DNA of 64,000 nt from Brevibacillus_D fluminis_A (GTDB lineage: Bacteria > Bacillota > Bacilli > Brevibacillales > Brevibacillaceae). The notes below the pieces were generated by a model. The model had not been told where the DNA came from. It saw only the letters and a list, made by a program, of their open reading frames with translations, and made no database searches. Position numbers and translations under genes: made by a program. The first letter of the stretch is position 1. Every line of letters starts with the position of its first letter. The stretch is from NCBI RefSeq assembly GCF_052072235.1, contig NZ_CM125436.1, positions 3,776,001 to 3,840,000 of the forward strand. The letters run 5' to 3'. This document shows positions 50,856-59,749 of the stretch, in pieces.

Positions 50856-50928
50856 GTTTGTCCCCTCTTTCATTGTTTCTTTTTGTTATGTTCATGTCAC
50901 AGACGGAACAATTTAGCAAAAGGTTGCA

Positions 50929-50960
50929 AAAAACCCCTCCGCGATTGGAGGGGCTTTCGT
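50929..50960. terminator. Bidirectional terminator
   Basis: CCCCTCC/GGAGGGG stem (50934-50940 with 50947-50953) with T-rich tracts on both strands. On the minus strand it closes the gene at 50971. Confidence 0.88.
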
Positions 50961-50970
50961 TTTTTTCCGG

Positions 50971-51252
50971 TTACTTGTCTGTCCAGCCTACTTGTGTAAG
51001 AAGCCGGTGTGCGAACAGCTGGAGCACAAAAGCGACATAATAATCTTGGCGCACGATCACTTGATACCCATGGTCCACGTGCGTGTAAAACAGCACATCG
51101 GTGTGCACGCGATTTTCGGCAAAATAGTGGCGGATGTCGCGCATCGCCTCGTGCTGTTCTTCTTCCTTTACGTGAATACGGAACTCATAGTCATCCTCGA
51201 CCTTGCTCTCCTGGATGGAAAGCTTTGCTGGATCGAACAGATAGGTCAACAT
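50971..51252 (-). CDS. Conserved hypothetical protein
   Basis: 93 residues, soluble, no signal peptide. Rich in charged and aromatic residues (EFRIHVKEEEQHEAMRDIRHYFAEN, YTHVDHGYQVIVRQDYYVAFVLQLFAHRL). It looks like a small alpha/beta protein. The ATG at 51252 follows AAAGGAGGGG at 9 nt; an ATG 6 nt earlier is closer to the site than usual. It follows the ArsB/NhaD gene by 19 nt, so it is likely in the same transcript. Confidence 0.7.
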   Translation of the reverse strand: MLTYLFDPAKLSIQESKVEDDYEFRIHVKEEEQHEAMRDIRHYFAENRVHTDVLFYTHVDHGYQVIVRQDYYVAFVLQLFAHRLLTQVGWTDK

Positions 51253-51271
51253 GCACATGCCCCTCCTTTTT

Positions 51272-52549
51272 TTATAAATAGCGCAGGTAGATGTACAACG
51301 TGGAAATCAGGATGGAGACAAGCATCAGCGGAAAGCCGATGAAAAGAAATTTGGCAAAAGAGATGTGATGCCCTTCTTTCGCTGCCAGCCCAGCCACAAT
51401 CACATTGGCACTCGCGCCGATCAAGGTGCCGTTGCCGCCCAGGCAGGCTCCCAGCGAAAGGCTCCACCACAGCGGATCGAGATTCGTGATGCCCATCGTC
51501 CCCATGTCCTGAATCATCGGGATCATCGTGGCGACGAACGGAATATTGTCGACGAAGGCCGAGGCGATCGCGCTCATCCACAAAATCAACATGGCGGTAG
51601 GCCCAACCTCCCCACCCGTCAAGCCCATCGCATAGGTAGCCAGCTTGCTGATGACGCCGGTCTCAATCAACCCGCCCACCAGGACGAACAAACCGATGAA
51701 GAAAAAGAGGGTTGTCCACTCCACTTTGGCCATCGCTTCCTCCAAATACCGCTCGCCGGTCCACAGCAGCAGCAGAAATGCCCCTGCAAGCGCGACCGTT
51801 GCCGATTCGATATGGAGCAGCTGGTGAAGAAAAAATCCGGCGATCGTCAGCCCGAGAATGATCAGGCATTTGGTCAAAAGTTTTTTGTCAGTAATTTCAC
51901 TTTTTTCATCCAACAGCATGATCCCCTGCTTCAGCTCCGGCGCTGTCTTCAGTTCCTTTCGATACCAAAACGCAAGAATCGCGAGCGTCACGAACAAGAT
52001 CAAAAACGAGATCAGAAACAGGTTGTTGATAAACGCCATGAAGGTCAGCTCTTTGACCGCGCTCCCGATCATAATATTGGGCGGATCGCCGATCAAGGTA
52101 GACGTACCCCCGATGTTGGAAGCAAAAATCTCGGTCAACAGAAGCGGCAGCGGATTGATGCGCAGCTGTTTGGTAATGCTGAACGTAACCGGGACCATTA
52201 GCAGGACGGTCGTCACATTGTCAAGAAAAGCGGATGCGAGCGCAGTCAGTGTGCCGAGCGCGAGCAAGATGCGCAGCGGCTCGCCCTTCGCCTTTTTGGC
52301 AGCCCAGATGGCGATATATTTGAACAATCCGGTCTCGGCTGTAATGGACACGATGATCATCATGCCGGTCAGCAAGCCTAACGTGTTGAAATCAATATGG
52401 TGCACCGCAGACTCTTGATCGACGATGCCGAACACGACCATGAGCAGCCCGCCGATCATTGAAACGATGGTACGATGAAGCTTTTCCGAAATAATGATGG
52501 CATAAATCACGAGAAAAATGCCGATTGCCAGTATGGCTTGTTCCTGCAT
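51272..52549 (-). CDS. ArsB/NhaD superfamily ion transporter
   Basis: 425 residues, about twelve membrane helices in two repeats. The signature FASNIGGTSTLIGDPPNIMIGSA (about 143-165) and its counterpart ACLGGNGTLIGASANVIVAGLA (about 375-396) mark the citrate/arsenite/Na+-H+ carrier family. The ion is not readable; it has no arsA or arsC partner. The ATG at 52549 follows AGGTGA; the GTG at 52561 is less likely. Confidence 0.87.
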   Translation of the reverse strand: MQEQAILAIGIFLVIYAIIISEKLHRTIVSMIGGLLMVVFGIVDQESAVHHIDFNTLGLLTGMMIIVSITAETGLFKYIAIWAAKKAKGEPLRILLALGTLTALASAFLDNVTTVLLMVPVTFSITKQLRINPLPLLLTEIFASNIGGTSTLIGDPPNIMIGSAVKELTFMAFINNLFLISFLILFVTLAILAFWYRKELKTAPELKQGIMLLDEKSEITDKKLLTKCLIILGLTIAGFFLHQLLHIESATVALAGAFLLLLWTGERYLEEAMAKVEWTTLFFFIGLFVLVGGLIETGVISKLATYAMGLTGGEVGPTAMLILWMSAIASAFVDNIPFVATMIPMIQDMGTMGITNLDPLWWSLSLGACLGGNGTLIGASANVIVAGLAAKEGHHISFAKFLFIGFPLMLVSILISTLYIYLRYL

Positions 52550-52617
52550 GTAAATGGTCACCTGCCGTTATGAAAGTGGAACCTCTCGCGCGAAAAGCGC
52601 AATGCGCAGAACGCACG

Positions 52618-52652
52618 CCGCCCCGCTTACCAAACGAGCAGGGCGGCTTTAG
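52618..52652 (-). terminator. GC-rich hairpin downstream of the gene at 52661
   Basis: A GCCGCCCTGC/GCGGGGCGGC stem with few U residues after it; a weak terminator or processing hairpin. Confidence 0.45.
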
Positions 52653-52660
52653 ACGAACGG

Positions 52661-52933
52661 TTATTGATTGTATTTCGGCTCGCTATTAATTGCATCGAGC
52701 AGCTCTTCCACCGCTTCGATCTGGTACATTTCCATTTTCGGCTTTCCTTCCACGGTATAGCGCAGCGTGTACATCGTCTCGTCTTTTGTATACGAGAGCG
52801 CCGTCACCTTGTGATCCTCCGTCAAAATCGCGCTGAAAAACGCAGCGGTCTCCTTTGCGGACTGATCGTGCGGCCGCGCATCGGCAACCGCCTGAATTTG
52901 CAGCCAGTTAAACAACGCGTCCCCCAGTCTCAT
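52661..52933 (-). CDS. Hypothetical protein next to ylaH
   Basis: 90 residues, soluble. An N-terminal helix (LGDALFNWLQIQAVADARP) and a beta-rich centre (HKVTALSYTKDETMYTLRYTVEGKPKMEMYQIEAV). No known motif. Its start overlaps the ylaH stop by 4 nt (52930-52933), which means translational coupling and a common operon. Confidence 0.72.
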   Translation of the reverse strand: MRLGDALFNWLQIQAVADARPHDQSAKETAAFFSAILTEDHKVTALSYTKDETMYTLRYTVEGKPKMEMYQIEAVEELLDAINSEPKYNQ

Positions 52934-53265
52934 CGCTCTCCCCGCTTTCTCTGGTTGTCAGGCTTGATCCGCACCTTGACGATCACCAAAAGCAGAACCG
53001 CAACGAACATCGCGCTTTTTACCGGCAATGACGTGTCCAGGAAGCTGAAAATAATCGCCCCGATAAACAACAGGACGTAGAGCAGCACATTTTTTAACAA
53101 TGGCATCCGAACCCGTGTCGCAAACCCCAAATAATACACCGCAATCAAATAGACAAAAATCACATACGCGCGATAGTGGTCAAAGAAAATGCGGATTGAG
53201 TCATATGTGGTCAGCGCATTGGGATTGGAAGGCTCATAAGAAGACACCAACTCAAACCATTCCAT
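52930..53265 (-). CDS. ylaH: YlaH-like membrane protein
   Basis: 111 residues, three membrane helices (about 30-48, 58-75, 84-98). The segment FATRVRMPLLKNVLLYVLLFIGAIIFSFLDTSLPVKSAMFVAVLLLVIVKVRIK is the YlaH pattern (shortened here to the recognisable ends). Unknown function. It lies downstream of typA in the B. subtilis order typA-ylaH. ATG at 53265 with AGGGGAGA upstream. Confidence 0.85.
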   Translation of the reverse strand: MEWFELVSSYEPSNPNALTTYDSIRIFFDHYRAYVIFVYLIAVYYLGFATRVRMPLLKNVLLYVLLFIGAIIFSFLDTSLPVKSAMFVAVLLLVIVKVRIKPDNQRKRGER

Positions 53266-53456
53266 TCACAATCTCTCCCCTTGCAATCAATCACCTGTAC
53301 TCTTTTGCTGCTGATGCACTTGTCCGTTCTCAACCATTGCCCCGGAGAATCCAGCTTTTTTTACCAAAGTTATGTATGAATGAGAACAGCTTGTATCAGT
53401 ATTACTTTAGCAGGTGAGAGTCTGCTCTGTCAAAATACAGCAATCGAATTTGGTCG

Positions 53457-53505
53457 AAAAAAGAAGAAGAACCACGCTCCTCTCTTGCATGAGGAGGTGG
53501 CTCTT
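53457..53505 (-). terminator. Rho-independent terminator of typA
   Basis: A long stem (about 53470-53482 with 53491-53504, pairing CCAC and CTCCTC blocks) with a U-rich tail on the minus strand, 15 nt after the typA stop codon. Confidence 0.85.
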
Positions 53506-53519
53506 TGCACGCGCATCGA

Positions 53520-55361
53520 TTACGCTTGCGGCTGGGCTTCCCAACGTTTTTGCTTCGCATAACGCTCGCGGTCGGATTTGTTCAAATGCTTTTTGCGCAA
53601 ACGGACGGATTGTGGAGTTACCTCGCACAGCTCGTCGTCGTTCAAGTATTCGAGCGCTTCTTCCAGCGTCAAGGTACGCGGGGTTTTCATTTTCACGGTC
53701 TCGTCTTTCGTCGCGGAACGAACGTTTGTCGCATGCTTTTCTTTACATACGTTAACAGTCAAATCGTTGTCGCGGTTATGCTCGCCAACGATCATCCCTT
53801 CATATACTTCGGTACCCGGGTGAATGAACATGATCCCGCGATCTTCAACGGACATCAAGCCGTACGTCGTCGCTGTGCCTGTCTCGTTGGAGATCAGAAC
53901 GCCGGCGTGGCGACCGCCTACATCGCCTACGAACAATGGACGGTAGCTGTCGAAGGAATGGTTCAGGATGCCGTAACCACGGGTAATGGTCAAAAACTCG
54001 TTGCGGTAACCGATCAAGCCGCGGGAAGGAATCAAAAATTCCAGACGAACCTGGCCGAAACCGTTATTGATCATGTTGACCATCTCAGCTTTGCGCTGAC
54101 CCAATGTTTCCATTACCGGACCGGTAAACTCTTCCGGTACGTCGATGATCAGCATTTCGGCTGGCTCCATTTTTTGGCCGTCGATTTCACGGATGATAAC
54201 TTCCGGCTTGGAAACAGCAAGCTCATAGCCTTCGCGGCGCATGTTCTCCACGAGGATGGACAAATGCAATTCACCGCGGCCCGATACGACAAAGGCATCT
54301 GGAGAATCGGTTTCATCAACGCGCAGCGAAACGTCTGTCTCCAGCTCGGACATCAAGCGGTCGCGCAGCTTGCGGGATGTAACGTGTTTTCCTTCGCGGC
54401 CGGCAAATGGGCTGTTGTTCACGAGGAACGTCATTTGCAGGGTCGGTTCGTCGATTTTCAGCAATGGCAGCGCATCCTGATGGTCTGGATCGCAGATGGT
54501 TTCACCGACGTTGATGTCTTCCAGACCTGCGATTGCCACGATGTCACCGGCTTTGGCCGTTTTCATTTCGACGCGGTTCAAGCCGACGAAGCCGAACAGC
54601 TTCTGCACGCGCATTCTTTTCACGGAGCCGTCGCGCTTCATGACAGCGACCTGGTCGTTCACGTTGATCACACCGCGATAGATGCGACCAATCCCGATAC
54701 GGCCCAAAAAGTCGTTATAGTCGAGGATCGTCACTTGCATTTGCAAAGGCGCTTCCACGTCTGCATACGGTTCTGGCATATGCTCGACGATAGCATCGAA
54801 CAGCGGACGCAGGTCGCTTTCCAGTTTGTCCGGTTCCATACCGGCAATTCCTTGCAGGCCGGATGCATATACGATCGGGAAGTCCAATTGGTCTTCCGTT
54901 GCATCCAGATCGATAAACAAGTCGTATACTTCATTGATCACTTCTTGCGGACGCGCATTTTCACGGTCGACTTTGTTCACCACAACGATCGGCGTTACTT
55001 TCGCTTCCAGCGCTTTGCGCAAAACAAAGCGGGTTTGTGGCATACAGCCTTCGAAAGCATCGACAATCAAAAGCACACCGTCAACCATGCTCATGATCCG
55101 CTCAACTTCGCCGCCAAAGTCCGCGTGGCCCGGTGTATCCAAAATATTAATCGTAAAGTCCTTATATTTAAGGGATGTAGTTTTTGCCAGAATGGTGATT
55201 CCGCGCTCGCGCTCCAGGTCGTTGGAGTCCATCATTCTTTCCTCTACCTGCTGGTTGCTGCGGAATGTACCTGCTTGAATCAACAATTTATCAACCAACG
55301 TCGTTTTTCCGTGGTCGACGTGGGCGATAATAGCGATGTTGCGAATGTCAGGGCGCTTCAT
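53520..55361 (-). CDS. typA: Translational GTPase TypA/BipA
   Basis: 613 residues. Ribosome-binding GTPase needed in cold and stress, and in 50S assembly. G1 is AHVDHGKTTL (14-23), G2 carries RERGITI, G3 DTPGHADFGGE, and G4 NKVDRENA. EF-G domain III/V-like and the BipA C-terminal domain follow. ATG at 55361 with GAGGAGG upstream. Minus-strand promoter TATGAT at 55391-55396 with a TGT extension and a weak -35 17 bp away. Confidence 0.97.
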   Translation of the reverse strand: MKRPDIRNIAIIAHVDHGKTTLVDKLLIQAGTFRSNQQVEERMMDSNDLERERGITILAKTTSLKYKDFTINILDTPGHADFGGEVERIMSMVDGVLLIVDAFEGCMPQTRFVLRKALEAKVTPIVVVNKVDRENARPQEVINEVYDLFIDLDATEDQLDFPIVYASGLQGIAGMEPDKLESDLRPLFDAIVEHMPEPYADVEAPLQMQVTILDYNDFLGRIGIGRIYRGVINVNDQVAVMKRDGSVKRMRVQKLFGFVGLNRVEMKTAKAGDIVAIAGLEDINVGETICDPDHQDALPLLKIDEPTLQMTFLVNNSPFAGREGKHVTSRKLRDRLMSELETDVSLRVDETDSPDAFVVSGRGELHLSILVENMRREGYELAVSKPEVIIREIDGQKMEPAEMLIIDVPEEFTGPVMETLGQRKAEMVNMINNGFGQVRLEFLIPSRGLIGYRNEFLTITRGYGILNHSFDSYRPLFVGDVGGRHAGVLISNETGTATTYGLMSVEDRGIMFIHPGTEVYEGMIVGEHNRDNDLTVNVCKEKHATNVRSATKDETVKMKTPRTLTLEEALEYLNDDELCEVTPQSVRLRKKHLNKSDRERYAKQKRWEAQPQA

Positions 55362-55390
55362 AATTTCCTCCTCGTCTATGCATACACTTC

Positions 55391-55419
55391 ATCATAACAG
55401 TTCGCTCACCGCCATACAA
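55391..55419 (-). promoter_or_regulatory. Probable sigmaA promoter of typA
   Basis: TATGAT (55391-55396) with TG extension, 17-bp spacer, and TTGTAT (55414-55419) on the minus strand. Confidence 0.5.
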
Positions 55420-55481
55420 TGGTAAGTTCATTCGAATCATGTTAAAATATGTCTGATAAAAGTAAACAGGGAGGCACTTTG

Positions 55482-56837
55482 ATGAATCAAGAGCGCTCTC
55501 TTCCCATCCTCTCCTTAGCCGACGGCATCCTTTCGCTCGCCGATGCGCTCGGGCTTTTTGTAACGTTCGTGGCCACCGAGCGGGAAAAGACGCGATACCG
55601 CTGGCAAAGCGGCCGGTTTCTCGACCGTTCCCATCATCTTGACACCTTCATTACGATGACCGTCCGCACCGCTTCAGGCGCGATCGGACAAGCCGTGACC
55701 TCGGCCCTAGCGTCTGACAGGCTGGAACAGGCTTTTCACCAAGCCGTTCGCCATGCATCCGAACAACCCCAAATCGCACGTTCACTCGATACGCTCGCTG
55801 CGCTGGAAAAGCGTCAGCTCCCCCTTATGATGCACCATCCATGTCAAAGCGCAACGGTGAACAAATCGTTTTTACATAAAATCGAAGCGCAGCACCGCTG
55901 CTTTTCAGCGCATTCCGATGCGGCTGTTGCAAGTGTAGCTTTTTTGCACGAACGCATGACGGCTGCCCGCAGCGATGGACGGCTTTTCTGTCTGCCGCTC
56001 GATCGGCTGATTTGCGGTCACCAAGGCTTGGTTTCAACCGGCTATCGACAGAACATTCAGTCAGGCGTGAGTTCCACTGTCGGCTTTGATGATGACTTAT
56101 ATGAAGGAATTTTGCAGGATGTGGAGCGAAAACGGCAAGACGCGATCCTGGATTTGGCGCACGCCGATATGCGCAGCATCAGCCCGATCCCCCGTTCCAT
56201 CGATGGAGTCCGCGATGTTGTGCTGGACAACCAGCTTCTGGGACAGCTGTTGACCCATTGCTTGCGATTGCCCGGTGAGCTTCAACCTGCCGAATCGAAA
56301 GCGACGCTGTCTTTGTTGCAGGCGGAAGGCAGCCCTGCTTATTCGCCGATTCATCCATTTGGCTATCTGACGGGAACAACGGCGATTTATTCATCGGCTG
56401 GGACCGACACAGCGGCTCTTGCCGCTTTGACCTGCCATCCTGCAAGTCACTTTCACCTCTCCCTTGACGTTCCTGTTGACACAGCGGGTCATGCAGAGGC
56501 CGTCAGCCTTTTGGATGCGTGCCGATCGTGGGCGTGCAATGGCCAGCTTGTTGGAGATCGGTGCCTCGTCATTCAGGGAATGCGGCATCTCGATCTGAAT
56601 CTGACGGACGGGAGCTTCCGCCTTTATCCCGAACGACTGGGCCTGTTTGAGTCGGGACACCTGTCCGCACTACCGCTTCAAGCGGTAAAAGGCTCACTCC
56701 CTGCGCTTCTCCCTGCGCTTGTCGGAGGATTCGGGCCGATGCGTCAAGTCTGGCTGTCGGAAGACAATGCGCAGGTTGCGGATTTGCCCCGCTTCACACT
56801 GGCGCGCCTGCCACTTTCTCTGGAACAAGGAGTGTGA
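55482..56837 (+). CDS. Divergent TldD/PmbA-like protein (first of pair)
   Basis: 451 residues, not recognised by any strong motif. The N-terminal pattern (SGRFLDRSHHLDTFITMTVR, then GAIGQAVTSALASDRLEQAFHQAV) resembles the opening alpha/beta domain of TldD/PmbA peptidases, and RDVVLDNQLLGQLLTHCL resembles their linker strand-helix. The zinc motif HExxxH of TldD is absent, as in TldE. It may be a degenerate subunit. ATG at 55482 with GGGAGG upstream; the next gene starts 8 nt after its stop. Low certainty on family. Confidence 0.55.
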   Translation: MNQERSLPILSLADGILSLADALGLFVTFVATEREKTRYRWQSGRFLDRSHHLDTFITMTVRTASGAIGQAVTSALASDRLEQAFHQAVRHASEQPQIARSLDTLAALEKRQLPLMMHHPCQSATVNKSFLHKIEAQHRCFSAHSDAAVASVAFLHERMTAARSDGRLFCLPLDRLICGHQGLVSTGYRQNIQSGVSSTVGFDDDLYEGILQDVERKRQDAILDLAHADMRSISPIPRSIDGVRDVVLDNQLLGQLLTHCLRLPGELQPAESKATLSLLQAEGSPAYSPIHPFGYLTGTTAIYSSAGTDTAALAALTCHPASHFHLSLDVPVDTAGHAEAVSLLDACRSWACNGQLVGDRCLVIQGMRHLDLNLTDGSFRLYPERLGLFESGHLSALPLQAVKGSLPALLPALVGGFGPMRQVWLSEDNAQVADLPRFTLARLPLSLEQGV

Positions 56838-56844
56838 TTGCTGC

Positions 56845-57852
56845 ATGGCTGACGTAAACATGCTCATCGCGGAATTACACGCAAGCATTCACCAGCCAAA
56901 ACGGGAGCTGGGGCTTACCTTTTTTCATCTTGTCTATGAAGTGGAGCATGCTCTCGACCATGATCAGGGCTATGCGGAAAAGGCAAACGGCACTCTTACG
57001 CTTATCTGGCAAGACAAGAGCGTCTCGTCTATCCGTTTTACCGATCCAGCCTTGCTTACCACCGACGGATTGCCGTTGGATACATGGCGACAGCTGCGGT
57101 ATTTCCAGCCGGAACTGCACCGATCTTTGTTGCAGACCGAACAAACGTCAGACATCCCATCCGTCCCGCTGGTTGATCCTGCCATCAAAACGATTGTGGA
57201 TTGTGGTCCGCGGCCGTTGCTTGCAGCCGATTTTTCCTGGCGTCTGTCATACACAACGCGAACCGTCGTGGATTCGCTCTGGTTGTATCGCGAAGAACAG
57301 CGAACGGCTGCCATCTTGCAAGCCAGCAATCCTGCGGTTCCTGTCAGCTGGACCAGCAGCCGTTTGCCGACTTCAACGGAGATCAAGTACCTCTCGGCGG
57401 AACACGCTTGGTATCTCGAGCAGCTGCCAGCTGCAACGGAGGGTGACGTGCTTGTCCCCGCGCAATCGGCGGTCTTGTTGGCACCGGACGCCTTGCGCAG
57501 CATCCTGCGTCCATGCTGGCATGCCAGGTTGCTGCCAGCTGACTTTTGCCTTAGCTCCATCCATCGGCAGGCATCCGCTGAAAAAATGTTTCGCGATTGG
57601 CTGCGCCGCGAGCGAACTGCCGTTTTCATCCCTGAATTGACGGTGATACCGGCTGCCGGAGCGAACGAGCCACACCTGGTTGCTGCCCGTGCTTACGTTT
57701 TTGGGCAAGGGCGGCTGCGGCGATATGGCACCGCCATGCTGTCGCTTTCAGGACATGAACTGGTGTGCTCGCTTGCGCCGATCACCATACGCAAAATCGG
57801 CTGGAACGGAAACGGTGTTCTGTGTACGCTGTGGCAATCCAATTTGACCTGA
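56845..57852 (+). CDS. Unknown partner protein, possibly TldD/PmbA-like (second of pair)
   Basis: 335 residues, soluble. It has a two-part layout with an N-terminal helix-strand region (IHQPKRELGLTFFHLVYEVE) and a C-terminal region (DVLVPAQSAVLLAPDALRSIL, then RAYVFGQGRLRRYGTAMLSLSG) that faintly parallels the last part of the preceding protein. No HExxxH or other catalytic motif. AAGGAG lies 12 nt before the ATG, inside the end of the upstream gene. The two are surely one operon and probably one complex. Confidence 0.5.
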   Translation: MADVNMLIAELHASIHQPKRELGLTFFHLVYEVEHALDHDQGYAEKANGTLTLIWQDKSVSSIRFTDPALLTTDGLPLDTWRQLRYFQPELHRSLLQTEQTSDIPSVPLVDPAIKTIVDCGPRPLLAADFSWRLSYTTRTVVDSLWLYREEQRTAAILQASNPAVPVSWTSSRLPTSTEIKYLSAEHAWYLEQLPAATEGDVLVPAQSAVLLAPDALRSILRPCWHARLLPADFCLSSIHRQASAEKMFRDWLRRERTAVFIPELTVIPAAGANEPHLVAARAYVFGQGRLRRYGTAMLSLSGHELVCSLAPITIRKIGWNGNGVLCTLWQSNLT

Positions 57853-57910
57853 AACTTCCTGCGTATTTGCCGTGACACCTACGCAAAATAAGCGCGGAGG
57901 TGTTACAACA

Positions 57911-58690
57911 ATGAGAAAATGGTCTCTGGCAATCTCCTGTCTTGTTTTGGCGACGTCGTTAACCACTGCTTGCGGGTACAACCGCACGGCCGCACCGCAA
58001 CCGGGAACTGGCACACGTACGCAAGGGGTTACGCATCCAAGCACTGCTGGCACAACCGGCACAGTAGGAACCACCGCGTATCGCGCGACAGCGCCGCACA
58101 TGTACAACACGACTGCTCCATACGCGAACGGTACGACTACCGTTCCCCATACGTATGGAACAGGCGCGCCTCATCACTATGGGGCTGGTACACACTCCAG
58201 CACATTTGACCAACATCTGGCGACAAAAGCTGCCAAAGCGGCTGATTCCGTCCCAGGGGTTAGCAACGCTGTAGCGGTTGTTTCCGGAAACGATGCCTTG
58301 GTCGGTGTGAACATTCGTGTCGATGCCAATCACACGCGTCAGCGTCACGCCATCGAACAGCGCGTTTATTCCGCTGTAAAAGCAGGATTGCCGAATCATC
58401 ATGTTCGCATCACCTCTGATACTGCGCTGGTTGCCCGTATCCGCGCCCTGGATACCGGGATCCGCCAGCATCATGGCTATGGCGGCACCCACACAGGGGC
58501 TGGCACTGGAACAGGTTATGGCACTGGTTACGGCACAGGCGCTGGCACCTACACAGGTGGTACTGGCACCGGTTCGCATTCTATCTTTACCGGGCCGACC
58601 ACTGTATCTCAAAACGTGCGGAACATGGGAGCCGACTTTGGCGCATTGGTACGAGATATGGGACGTACTGTAACCGCACCGTTTCGGTAA
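57911..58690 (+). CDS. YhcN/YlaJ family lipoprotein with G/T/Y-rich repeats
   Basis: 259 residues. A lipoprotein signal with Cys21 (TTAC). A T/G/A/P-rich linker (about 25-95), the YhcN/YlaJ domain (about 98-185; KAAKAADSVPGVSNAVAVVSGNDALVGVNIRV), then a low-complexity G/T/Y tract (about 195-225), and a C-terminal helix. The family is spore associated. ATG at 57911 with GGAGGTG 8 nt upstream. 58 nt after the pair above, so it may be read from the same promoter. Confidence 0.85.
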   Translation: MRKWSLAISCLVLATSLTTACGYNRTAAPQPGTGTRTQGVTHPSTAGTTGTVGTTAYRATAPHMYNTTAPYANGTTTVPHTYGTGAPHHYGAGTHSSTFDQHLATKAAKAADSVPGVSNAVAVVSGNDALVGVNIRVDANHTRQRHAIEQRVYSAVKAGLPNHHVRITSDTALVARIRALDTGIRQHHGYGGTHTGAGTGTGYGTGYGTGAGTYTGGTGTGSHSIFTGPTTVSQNVRNMGADFGALVRDMGRTVTAPFR

Positions 58691-58707
58691 GGAGCGGTGA
58701 GCCATGC

Positions 58708-58744
58708 AAAAAGGGAGACGCGTTTAGCCGCTGTCTCCCTTTTT
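58708..58744. terminator. Bidirectional terminator between convergent genes
   Basis: AAAAAGGGAGAC/GTCTCCCTTTTT stem (58708-58719 with 58733-58744). Its left part lies after the lipoprotein, its right part in the last codons of the LysR gene. Confidence 0.9.
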
Positions 58745-59638
58745 GTCTGTTTGCTGCATGGGCAGCGACTGAAAAAACTGCATCGCCGCGAGTGATAATC
58801 GGCTCGCGCGCCGAATCACCAACCCGATTTTGCGCCCCGGCACCTCATGAACCGTCGGTACTTCCACAAGCGTGCCCAACCGCAGCTCCTTTTGCACAAA
58901 GGCGCGGTTAATCAGCGCAATTCCGAATCCCCGCTTGGCAAATTCGATTAGCAAATCGATGCTGCCGACCTCGACATCAGGCGCCATCGCAATCCCCTCT
59001 GCGGCAAACCAGCGCTCCATGAACTGCCTGGTGCGGCTTTTCGCCGAAAGGCTTAACAGCGGCAGCGCGGCCAATTCTTCGGCGGTGCGCGGCTGTAAAG
59101 CAAAACGGCGGTGCGCCTCCCCGACCACAAAGCAATCATGAACACCGAGCTGGCTTACGACTTCAAGCAGCGGCTCTTCAGCCGGAAGCGGCAAATGGAC
59201 AAGCCCGCAGTCGATGATTCCTTCTTTCACATGCTGCACGATCTCGTTCGTTTTGCCGTGTGACAAGCGAATCCGCACCCTTGGGTAACGCTCGCGGAAC
59301 TGCTCCAGCTGCGGTAGCAACAGGTGTTTGATCAGCGAATCGCTTGCGCCGATCCGCAGTTCGCCCGCTTCCAGCGCCTTCAGCTCCTGAACCTTTCGCT
59401 CCCCTGCCTCGAGCAGCTGGAATGCTTGCTCGACGAAAGCAAACAGCTCTCTTCCTTCCGCGGTCAGCTCAACCCCTTTGGACATGCGCTGAAACAGACG
59501 CAAACCAAGTGCCGTCTCCATCTGCTTGATCGCGTAGCTAACCGTCGGCTGCGTGATGAACAATGCCTCCGCAGCCCTCGTCAAATTACCGGTTTTCGCT
59601 GTGTGATAAAAGATGCGATACCATTCCATCTGAAGCAT
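58724..59638 (-). CDS. LysR family transcriptional regulator divergent from aroA
   Basis: 304 residues. Winged helix-turn-helix (about 4-64; WYRIFYHTAKTGNLTRAAEALF, ITQPTVSYAIKQMETALGLRLFQR) and effector domain (about 92-295). It is divergent from an EPSP synthase gene, and by the usual LysR rule probably controls it. The start is the ATG at 59638 behind AGAGG. Alternative start at 59629. Effector unknown. Confidence 0.92.
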   Translation of the reverse strand: MLQMEWYRIFYHTAKTGNLTRAAEALFITQPTVSYAIKQMETALGLRLFQRMSKGVELTAEGRELFAFVEQAFQLLEAGERKVQELKALEAGELRIGASDSLIKHLLLPQLEQFRERYPRVRIRLSHGKTNEIVQHVKEGIIDCGLVHLPLPAEEPLLEVVSQLGVHDCFVVGEAHRRFALQPRTAEELAALPLLSLSAKSRTRQFMERWFAAEGIAMAPDVEVGSIDLLIEFAKRGFGIALINRAFVQKELRLGTLVEVPTVHEVPGRKIGLVIRRASRLSLAAMQFFQSLPMQQTDKKGDSG

Positions 59639-59749
59639 GACATTGATCCTCTCTATGACAACGCACAAAATTCGCGATTTCATCTATTTCATTTTCGTCA
59701 TTATAATCCAGGATAGAATGATGCTCAAGATGAAATGAGGTTGATGCAC

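Noticed and set aside
53505..55397. A 630-codon plus-strand frame opposite typA
   Set aside because: It is the mirror of the highly conserved typA gene; its length comes from codon bias of typA.
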